NCBI GenBank assembly: GCA_036939355.1
Contig: JALLAP010001546.1
Location: 1-13,644, forward strand
Direction: 5' to 3'
DNA from: Thalassiosira profunda
Taxonomy: Eukaryota; Bacillariophyta; Thalassiosirophyceae; Thalassiosirales; Thalassiosiraceae
Length of the DNA: 13,644 nt
In this document: piece by piece, positions 1 to 7,313 of the stretch
Numbering within the stretch: position 1 is the stretch's first letter
Layout: each line of letters begins with the position of its first letter
The notes under the pieces: model-generated
The model's input: only the letters and a program-made list of their open reading frames with translations
Told to the model about the DNA's origin: nothing
Database searches by the model: none
Translations under genes and position numbers: made by a program

Positions 1-184
1 CCGTCTGCGAGTTGCCGTCCCGCCGGCCCTGCAGGCCGCCGAGCCACGCCCTCATGCTTGCAGCTGCCCCTCCCGGTGTGTAGTGATGCGCCGCTCGGTG
101 TTAAGGCTGCGAGGGCTGGCTGGTCGTTGCCGCGGCGATCCGCCGACCAAACCAACCCCCCAACAGCCCCCAACCCCCAAAATT

Positions 185-270
185 TGTCGTCAAGGGGATG
201 TGACCGATAAATCACGCTAAAAGATCATCACGTGATTTGAGGACTGAGTTCCCGCCAAAATCTGACGACA
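185..270. promoter_or_regulatory. Nested inverted repeats with a CACGTG core
   Basis: TGTCGTCA at 185-192 is the exact reverse complement of TGACGACA at 263-270. Inside it, AAATCACG at 209-216 is the exact reverse complement of CGTGATTT at 231-238, and 227-236 is a perfect 10-base palindrome, ATCACGTGAT, containing the G-box/E-box CACGTG. TGACG/CGTCA cores resemble bZIP sites and CACGTG resembles bHLH or bZIP sites. The sequence symmetry is directly visible. Binding and the target gene are inferred; the nearest gene downstream is the PPR gene. Confidence 0.4.
249..260. promoter_or_regulatory. E2F/DP-like site
   Basis: TTCCCGCCAAAA reads TTTTGGCGGGAA on the other strand, a full match to the classical E2F/DP consensus TTTSSCGC-type element. 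E2F/DP factors are conserved across eukaryotes including algae and control cell-cycle genes. The site is close to 280 bp upstream of the first possible start (529) and 780 bp upstream of the preferred start (1039). Function is not shown by sequence alone. Confidence 0.35.
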
Positions 271-310
271 CAGGCAAGCCCCGCCTTCTCTTAAGTGTCG
301 CACCTGACCA

Positions 311-1038
311 TTGTATGAGTTCCTTTGTGAAGAGACCTTCGAAAAGGGAAGTTGTGATGACGCCACTTTTTTACCTCCCTTTCGCCTCGATTTTCGCGGA
401 GTGAACCTAAATTTAGAGCTCTCATTCTACATGATTGGGAGTTTGGTGAGATATCAGTTTGTTATTGGTGCATTATTCAGAGCAAAAAATCACACCTACA
501 AGATTATGAGTCCACAAATTTTGGTCTAATGAAATTCGTGGCCACAAACTCTCTCACGCCAAACACGAGCGGACGTGGAGGAAAAGATCCGCCGAGATGT
601 TCACCGTTGAAAGCGACGGCACACCACAAATCCGAGACCTTTCCGTCGCCGTCGCGACATCGATCGAGGTGCATTCTGCGGCGGCGCTGTCAGCCACGCA
701 AAGCATATCTTTTCATTGGCCCTCGCAGCCATGAATTGAAAGTGCCGGCGCATGTCGACCTCATATCTTTCATAAACATCCCATCGAGCGCTCGGCGGGG
801 ACCGGAGAGCGCTGCATCAGGACCCCCCTACGGCTTCAAGGACAAGTCGGCCGGTTCAAGCAGGGCGAGGAATTGCGGCATCGGTCGGGGTCATCGCTCG
901 CAAGATCCATCAAGGCTCCAGCTCAGTCGGTGCATCGGGTCGGTGCAGGTGAACCTTCCATCGAACTCCCTCCACCCGCGCTTGAACCAGCGCCGCGGCT
1001 GCACCACCCCATCCACCCATCCACCCACCACCGCAACC
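311..1038 (+). other. 5' leader or possible N-terminal extension of the PPR gene
   Basis: No separate gene is convincing here. From an ATG at 529 the frame of the PPR gene is open without a stop for 170 codons up to the preferred start at 1039. The encoded stretch would be rich in Arg, Ser and Pro and poor in acidic residues, as organelle presequences are. Its ATG has a weak context (cta before ATG). The last 40 bases are a C/A-rich leader with CCATCCACCCATCCACC before gcaaccATGG. I treat the stretch as leader, with the extension as an alternative. Confidence 0.4.
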
Positions 1039-4000
1039 ATGGCCACCACGCCCGACGCCGCCCCGCCCGCCGACAAGCCGGCCGAGGCGGCCGCCCCCCT
1101 CTCCGCGGCGGCCACCTCCTTCAATCCCGCCCCCGCCGCGGGCGACGGCAGCCCCGCCCCCGCCGCATCGGGATCCGACCTCCTCTCCCCCTCCACCCTC
1201 TGGGGGGCCATCGGGCAGTCGTACTCGGGCGCCGCGCCCGCGGGGTCGCCGCAGGCGGTCCCGGGCACCACTAACGAGGGGAGCGGGACCCCCGTGGGAG
1301 GCACGAGCGCCAACGCGGCCACGCCGGGGAGCGCGGCCAAGGCTCCGGCCCCCGCGCCGCACGGGGCGCCGGAGCCCTCCCTCGGGGGCCTCTGGAACTT
1401 TGGCGGCTTCGACGTGGACGCCTTGACGAACGAACAAGGCCAGAGCGCCACGAGCGCGGCCACGGCGGCCGTGAGTGGGATGGTGAGCGGGACGGCGAAT
1501 CAAGGGGATGTTAGTAGGTTGAGCTCGGCGTTTGGGAGCTTCGGGCTGCACGGGCAGCAGCCGGGCCACGGGGGGCAGATGGGCCACCAGGGTGAGTTCC
1601 AACGGATGGGTGCACCAGGCTGGGTGCACGCGCGCATTGCGGTGTTGGGCAGATTGTATGCTCAAGAGTATTGCGATCGCGTGATGTGCACGTTTGCTGC
1701 TGCAACATCTCACACGCTTGCACCTCTCCGTCCATCCCCATCATGGACCCTTTCTTCCAATGCAGGACCTCAGCCCGACCTCTACAACCGCCCCGCGCCC
1801 CAGGCCGGCGTCCTCGGCGGCTACGGCCAGGAGGCCCTGGGCGGCGGCGGAGGGGCGTACCCCGCCCAAGGCCCGGGGTACGGGCCGACCCAAGGCCGGG
1901 GCGGATACCGCGGCGGCGACCAAGGCCGGGGCGGTCCCCAGGGCGGCGGGTACGGCTACCAGGGCGACCAATATCAGGGCCGGCCGGGCGACCCGGGCCC
2001 GGGCGGGTACAATCAAGGAGGCCGGGGGGGATACAACCAGGGCAACCAGGGAGGATACAACCAAGGGTACACCCAGCCCCCTCCCCAAAACGCCCAGAAT
2101 CCGCCCCCCATGGCCAACCTCCCCGCCGGGCCGCCCCTCCCCGGCCACCTCGCGACCAACCTCGGCGGCATGCCGCCGCAGCACCGCCAGCCCCGCCATC
2201 CCGACGACGCCCTCTCCGGTCCCTATCCGCCCAGCTTTCCCGCGGGGGGATCCGCGGGGGCGGGCGTAGGGGGCGCGGCGGGAACGGGAGGGGGCGGAGT
2301 GGGCGGCGGAGTGGGCCCCGCGTATCATGCGGGGCCGGGGTGGGACCAGCTCCCCCGCTGGGGGGGCGGGGCGGCGGGGCAGCTGAGCTACGGGGCGGGC
2401 GCGGGGGCGAGCGGGGGTTATGGTGGTGGATCGGTGGGCGGGTACGGCGGCGGGAGCGCCGCCGGGAGCGCCGCCACGGGAAGCCAGGGGGGAGGGTACA
2501 ACGGCTACAACAACCAAGGGGGGTACAGTGGCTACGGCGGCCAGGGGGGGTACGGCGGGAACAATAGTGGGGGCGGAGGGGGAGGGTACCAGGGCATCCA
2601 GGGATTTCCCTACGAGGGCGGCGCGGGCGGCGCCGGGCGCGACGGTCGCGACGGTTCCGCCCTCGCGGGGCCGTACCCGCCGTCGTTTCCGACCGGGGGC
2701 GCCGGAGCGGGCGGAAGTGCCGCGGGATCCCTCGCGAAACCCCCCTTCGGCGCGGGCAAGGCGTCGTCGGCCGGGGCGGGGTCCGCGTCCCCCACCCCCA
2801 GCGCCCTGTCCGGCGGGGCCAACGCTTCGGGAGCAACGGGCGCAACGGGGCTGAACGCCTCGGCCCGCTCGGGTTCCCGCTCGGGCGGCACGGGCCCCAC
2901 GGCCCCCACCGCGACGAGCCGCTCCACCCCCAGCACGGCCGGGGCAGCTCCCAACAGTGCGGCCGGGGGAGTGCACGGCTCCACCGGCGTCCCCGGACCA
3001 CCGGCGGAAGGGGACGCCCCCATCCTCCCCCAGCGCATCATGCCCCTACCGGGCGAGGAGGACGACGACGACCACTACACCCGGGGGCGCGGCGGATCCT
3101 ACCGGTCCAACTTTCGCATGCCGGGCGCCCACGCCCCCCAGGCGAAGAAGCGCGAGTGGCTCCTCCAAATGAACGCCATCCTCGAAACCACCGATATCGG
3201 CCAGTTGGACCCCACGGAATTGCCGCTGAGCACGATCATGAACGGGTGGGCCAAGCAAAAGAGCGCGGAGGGCGCGAGAATGACGGAACTGTGGCTGGAT
3301 CGGGTGCACGAGGAGTACAACGCGGGGAACGCGGCGGTCGTCCCCACGGCGCGGATGTACACCATGAGCGTCGACGCGTGGGCCAAGAGCAACGGGGGGG
3401 CGCCCGCGGCGAGGCGGGCGGAGGCGCTGCTGGAGCGGATGGACCGGCTGTACCGGGAGGGGGAGGGGCGGCACCAGGCGTTGAAGCCGACCACGGGCAT
3501 TTTCAACGCGGTCATCAATGTGAGTGGTGCACATGTGTGGACTGCCGGCCCGACGCCTTGATTATGTATTGTTCTGCAAACGCTGACCCCCCGAATTCTC
3601 ACCGCTCTCTTCTGCAAAACAGGCGTGGGCCCGCTCCCGCGAGAAGATCGCCCCCCAGCGCGCCGAGCAGATCCTCGAGTGGATGGAAAAGCTCCGCGAC
3701 CAGGGGNTCCCGCGAGAAGATCGCCCCCCAGCGCGCCGAGCAGATCCTCGAGTGGATGGAAAAGCTCCGCGACCAGGGGGGGGACGACGTCGACATTTCC
3801 CCCGACAAGTACACCTTCAACACGGTCATTCACGCGTACGCCAAATCCGGCGCGCGCGAGAGCGCCGTCAAGGCCCACCGCATCTTGGACGAGATGAACC
3901 GCATGTACCGCGAGGGGAACTCGAGCGTCAAGCCCGACACCATCACGTACAATGTTGTTATTAACGCGTACGCCAAGTCGGGGGGGAAGGGGGCGTGCCA

Positions 4001-5582
4001 GGAGGCGGAGAATTTGCTGCAGCGCATGCACATGATGTACGACCAGGGCGACCTCTCCGTCAAGCCCAACGTCGTCACCTACGGGGCCGTCATCGACGCC
4101 TTCGCCAAGTCGATGGAGCGCAACGCCGCCGCCCGCGCGGACGCCCTGCTCGCGAACATGGTCGCCCTCCACCAGAGCGATCCGGTCCGGCACAACGATT
4201 TGCGCCCCAACACGTACGTGTTCAACACGGTCATCAACGCGTGGGCCAAGAGCAAGGAGCGCGGGGCCGCCGCCAAGGCGGAAGAGATGCTCGTGGCGAT
4301 GGACCGCCTCCACGCGTCGGGGTTTCCGGGCCTCAAGCCCGACGCCTTCACGTACACGGCCGTCATCGACGCGTACGCGAAGAGCGGGCACCGCGGCGCG
4401 GCGTCCCGGGCGGACATACTGCTGGACCAGATGGAGGCCAAGCACGCCGCGGGCGACCAGGACCTCAAGCCGAATACGTTCACTTATAACGCCGTCATCA
4501 ACGCGCTGGCGAAGAGCGGGGAGCCCGGCGCGGCGGCCCGGGCCGAGCGCGTATTGCACAACATGGTCAACCGCCTCCGCACCTCGGGCGGGGGCGACGT
4601 CAAGCCCACCACCATCAACTTCAACACCGTCCTCGACGCGTGGGCGAAGAGCGGGGAGGGCGAGGCGGCCGCCGAGCGGGCCGAGGCGATCCTGGAGTGG
4701 ATGGACCGGCTGAACAAGGCGGGGAACCGGGACGTCAAGCCGGACACCATCACGTTCAACGCCGTCATCGACGCGTGGGCTAGGAGCGGGTGCAAGCGGG
4801 GGCCGCAGCGGGCGGAGCAGATCCTCAACCACATGGACGAGCTGTACCGCGGCGGGAACGCGGACGTCAAGCCGGACACGTACACGTACAACACGCTCAT
4901 CAACGCGCTCGCCAAGAGCGGCGACGGGGAGAGCGCGGCGCGGGCCGAGGAGATCCTCCGACTCATGGAGGAGAAGTACGCGGCGGGCGACAGGAGCTAC
5001 AAGCCCAACACGCGGAGCCACACGAGCGTCATCGACGCGTGGGCGAAGTGCGGGGAGGCGGGGGCGTGCCATCGCGCGGAGGCCGTGTTGGTGAGGCTGC
5101 GGACCCTCTACGAGGAACGGGACGGCGACCCGGACATCAAGCCGAACGTCTACACGGCCAACGCCGTCATGAACGCGTGCGCGTTTTCGAAGCACGACGA
5201 GGATCGGGAGGACGCCCTCGCCATGGCCTTTCGGACGTTCGAGTGGCTCGATTCCCAGGGGGACATCAAGCCGGACGCCTATACGTTCACCATCATGCTG
5301 TCGGTGTGCGCCAACCTCATCCCGCGGGAGGAATCGCAGCGCCGCCTCGAATCCGCCGGGATGCTCTTCGCGAAGTGCTGCGAGAGCGGCCACGTCAACG
5401 ACCACGTGCTGTGGAAGCTCAAGCTCGCGCTGAACGAGGCGGAGTACTACCAGCTCGTGGGGTCGGGGGTGGAGGTGAAGGCGGCGGACCTCGATCCCGC
5501 GTGGTCGCGGACCGTGGTGAACAATCGGAGGGGCGGGCGGAACAACAACGGTTGGTCGCACCGCGGCGGGCGCCGCATGTAG
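1039..5582 (+). CDS. PPR (pentatricopeptide repeat) RNA-binding protein with long Gly/RGG-rich N-terminal domain
   Basis: Exons are 1039-1591, 1766-3519 and 3623-5582. The frame is intact only if one copy of the 72-bp duplication plus the N at 3707 (73 bases) is dropped; the product is then about 1397 residues. PPR proteins bind single-stranded RNA, usually in plastids or mitochondria. Residues 1-630 are low complexity: Ala/Pro-rich first, then Gly/Tyr/Gln-rich with RGG and YNQGG motifs (about 198-296), then more Gly-rich sequence (342-476). About 15 PPR-like units follow from residue 672, most 44-46 residues long, with cores such as FNAVIDAWARSG and linkers such as VKPDTIT. The tail has a DPAWSRTVV motif like that of diatom PPR proteins, then an RGG-type basic end. 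The start at 1039 has an ideal context (accATGG), but no clear presequence follows it; an upstream in-frame ATG at 529 could supply one. GC content is far above that of the neighbouring genes. Confidence 0.85.
1592..1765 (+). other. PPR gene intron 1 (174 bp, phase 1)
   Basis: GTGAGT donor after ...CACCAGG and a pyrimidine-rich stretch ending in caatgcag. Splicing joins GHQ-G-PQPDLYN and removes a lower-GC segment from an extremely GC-rich coding region. Its length is a multiple of three and it has no in-frame stop, so retention would insert 58 residues without breaking the protein. Confidence 0.75.
3520..3622 (+). other. PPR gene intron 2 (103 bp, phase 0)
   Basis: GTGAGT donor directly after ...GTCATCAAT and a tctgcaaaacag acceptor before GCGTGGGCC. 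Splicing restores the PPR core FNAVIN-AWARSRE across the junction. The unspliced frame meets a stop at 3559-3561. Confidence 0.88.
3635..3706 (+). repeat. First copy of a 72-bp duplicated contig end (assembly artefact)
   Basis: These 72 bases are identical to 3708-3779, with a single N between. The copy encodes SREKIAPQRAEQILEWMEKL and the following RDQG, the second half of a PPR unit. Keeping both copies puts the rest of the gene out of frame and would make this PPR unit about 70 residues long; removing one copy and the N gives a 46-residue unit in frame. It is therefore an unmerged overlap of two contigs and not a biological repeat. Confidence 0.92.
3707..3707. other. Assembly gap (single N)
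   Basis: The only ambiguous base of the window sits exactly between the two identical 72-bp copies, which is how scaffolders mark a join whose overlap was not collapsed. Confidence 0.95.
3708..3779 (+). repeat. Second copy of the 72-bp duplicated contig end (assembly artefact)
   Basis: Identical to 3635-3706. This copy is in frame with the downstream PPR units and continues into GGDDVDISPDKYTFNTV. See the first copy for why one of the two is redundant. Confidence 0.92.
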
Positions 5583-5796
5583 ACCAAAAACGGGGATGTT
5601 GTTTCGCAAGATGGTTTGGTCGGTCCCGTGACCCGTCCGTGCAATTCTACACACAACCGTACGACCTTGAGAGATATTTCGATATGGCAAGAGGCTGTGG
5701 GGACATGCGTCTTCACAACCGCTTGCTCTGAAGCGAAGGCATCTTCTTACCAACACACACACCAAACACTGAAACAATCATCAATCAAACGATAAC

Positions 5797-5866
5797 TTTG
5801 GGGGATCAACAAACACAACTATTGGGGAACTAACTTGGGGGAACATCAAAACAAACAATTGGGGGA
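5797..5866 (+). repeat. Four TTGGGG(G)A motifs in A/C-rich sequence
   Basis: TTGGGGGA or TTGGGGA starts at about 5798, 5822, 5835 and 5859, a spacing of 24, 13 and 24 bases, separated by A/C-rich linkers such as tcaacaaacacaac. The stretch lies about 215 bp after the PPR stop codon. It might be a decayed minisatellite, a 3' processing or termination element, or a weak G-quadruplex former with long loops. Confidence 0.45.
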
Positions 5867-6084
5867 CAAACACACAAGGAATTGAAAGCAACGAATCCAC
5901 ACAACCGAGATTCGACGCAGGAAACGACCAATGCTTAAGGGCACTCTTGGGCTGTTTTCAATTCATGACAACCGATTCTGGAACATTTCGCGAAGGAATT
6001 CATCTATTTCGTATGCGTATCGGGCTGCACGCCACTGGGGGCTTTTGGGATATCCTCTTCCTTCCCTTAAGCTACCCTCATAAA

Positions 6085-6095
6085 CCTATAAAAAA
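6085..6095 (+). promoter_or_regulatory. TATA-like element upstream of the GST gene
   Basis: CCTATAAAAAA matches the TATA consensus. It is about 285 bp upstream of the GST start codon, which would imply a leader of roughly 250 bases. No transcription start can be seen directly, so this is a candidate only. Confidence 0.25.
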
Positions 6096-6379
6096 TGGTG
6101 CAGACAAACTTGCTTTGATCTCTGTTGCTGAGGCAGGTGGAGAGGCGAGGCGAGGGCAGTTGTGATGGTGATGGAGTGAAGCCAACCTCTGCGAGAAGAG
6201 TTTTGGCTTGGTTTGGTGCGCTGCGACGTAGGTAAAGAAGCCAAAGGATACTTTTTTGCAACTCGACGCACCCGTGAGGTAGCGGCTAAGTACTACGTAG
6301 CCCCCCCCCCCCACCACAACCTCCCACAACCACAACCCAACCACAACCCACCCCAGCGCCACCCGCATCACAGCCAAAG

Positions 6380-7257
6380 ATGGGCACCTTTGCCACTTCT
6401 AGCCTCCTCCTCGCCAGCTGCCTTTCAGCAGCGTATGCGCTCGCGGCCGGCGCGGGCCCACCGCCGCCGAGTCTGCAGCTTCGGTATTTCGATATCAGAG
6501 GTACGTGGATTGGTCTGATGTGAGTGATGTTTTTTGCGCGTCTCGCCACTTCCATGTGGGGTGAATGCGATGTCTGCGTGATGTTTTGCTCGTCTTACCA
6601 TTCATCAATTGCGCAGGCGCCGCGGAGACGTGCCGGGTGCTGCTTTCCCTCGGCGAGGAAGAATACGACGATGTGCGATACAAGATCGACGAAACCTTCC
6701 AGTCTCCCGAGTTCAAAGCGGCCAAGGAAAATGGCGACCTCACAATGAATCTCAACCGAGCTCCGGTTCTGGTGACGCCGTCCGGCCAAGTCATCGGCCA
6801 GTCGAAGGCGATCGAACGATACCTTGCGCGCAGATTCTCGCTGATGGGACAAACACAAGATGATGAGGCCATGATCGATTGCATCGCTGAGCACGTAAGA
6901 GATCTGAAAGATGCACAAAGGCAAAAGGGATTCTCGAAGTTTACAAAGAGCAAGACAGACGAGGAAAAGGCTCTGGATAGGGCGGAGTGGTTCGAGAAGG
7001 ATATGCCAGAGATGCTCGGGAAGATTGAGGCCGCGGTGAAGTTGACGTCGGCGAGTCCGGGCTACGCCTTTGGTACGTCAACGACTTATGCCGATGTTGT
7101 GATTTGGGCACTGCTGCGGGATTGCTTCGACGCCGATCTCGACGATACGACCAAGGCTGCGGAGAAGTGCGAGTCGCTCAATGCCATTTGTGACCAAGTC
7201 GCTTCCAACCCTGGCGTGGCAAAGTGGCTGAGCGAACGCCCCGAATCCATGTTTTAA
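6380..7257 (+). CDS. Glutathione S-transferase, sigma-like, with signal peptide
   Basis: Exons 6380-6500 and 6617-7257 give 253 residues. GSTs conjugate or reduce substrates with glutathione. Residues 1-23 form a hydrophobic signal peptide (MGTFATSSLLLASCLSAAYA), followed by a Pro-rich linker. The N-terminal thioredoxin-like domain starts with LRYFDIRG, where Tyr36 is the expected catalytic Tyr and the following AAE is the usual partner. Pro90 in NRAPVL is the cis-proline, and QSKAIERYLARRF (102-114) carries the glutathione-binding Gln-Ser and the family-typical RYLA. An all-helical C-terminal domain follows, with a short C-tail ending in ESMF. This resembles sigma-class GSTs and glutathione-dependent prostaglandin D synthases. 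The signal peptide is unusual for cytosolic GSTs and suggests secretion, ER or plastid routing; no clear ASAFAP motif is present. The start has an AAG-ATG context. The gene is tail-to-tail with the cyclophilin gene, 56 bp away. Confidence 0.87.
6501..6616 (+). other. GST gene intron (116 bp, phase 1)
   Basis: GTACGT donor after ...GATATCAGAG and acceptor caattgcgcag. It splits the glycine codon of the conserved DIRG motif; splicing yields RYFDIRGAAETCRVLL, an unbroken GST N-terminus. Confidence 0.88.
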
Positions 7258-7313
7258 TGCGTCAAAATAACTGCAGAAGGCATCAATCTTCACTGGCGGT
7301 CAGACCGCATTCA

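Larger units (their letters stand above)
1..310. other. Intergenic/upstream region before the PPR gene
   Basis: No gene can be firmly called here. Bases 1-150 are GC-rich and could be the edge of a neighbouring transcript. On the minus strand an ATG at 55-53 opens a frame (MRAWLGGLQG...) running off the window, which would fit a divergent gene, but 18 codons prove nothing. From about 180 the sequence turns AT-richer and holds palindromic elements (TGTCGTCA/TGACGACA, AAATCACG/CGTGATTT) and an E2F-like TTCCCGCCAAAA, listed separately. This looks like promoter-type DNA. Confidence 0.4.
5583..6379 (+). other. Intergenic region: PPR 3' end and GST promoter/leader
   Basis: I see no convincing gene in these 797 bases. 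The first part should be the PPR 3' UTR; no AATAAA signal is visible. 5797-5866 holds four TTGGGG(G)A repeats in A/C-rich DNA. A TATA-like cctataaaaaa lies near 6085-6095, about 285 bp upstream of the GST start. A run of 12 C (6301-6312) and a CCACAACC-rich stretch to about 6360 form a G-poor leader just before the GST start codon. Short open frames here resemble no family I know. Confidence 0.6.

Noticed and set aside
311..529. Small upstream open frame of 72 codons
   Set aside because: Not a recognisable protein, in AT-richer promoter-like DNA, with no ATG in good context.
1511..3001. Long open frames on the minus strand and in other plus frames across the Gly-rich region
   Set aside because: They give Arg/Pro/Ala-rich noise expected from roughly 75% GC low-complexity DNA. 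The frame chosen links by proper splicing to the PPR units.
3635..3779. A true tandem duplication of half a PPR unit
   Set aside because: The copies are 100% identical, are separated by exactly one N, and would break the frame. An uncollapsed contig overlap explains all three.
3099..5777. Very long antisense open frame (about 890 codons) opposite the PPR exons
   Set aside because: It mirrors the GC-rich, repeat-built PPR coding sequence, in which stop codons are rare on either strand. It reads through the N and the 73-base artefact and resembles no family; the plus strand has clear PPR units.
5947..6165. Small open frame in the PPR-GST intergenic region
   Set aside because: No ATG start, no similarity, and it overlaps the TATA-like region of the GST gene.
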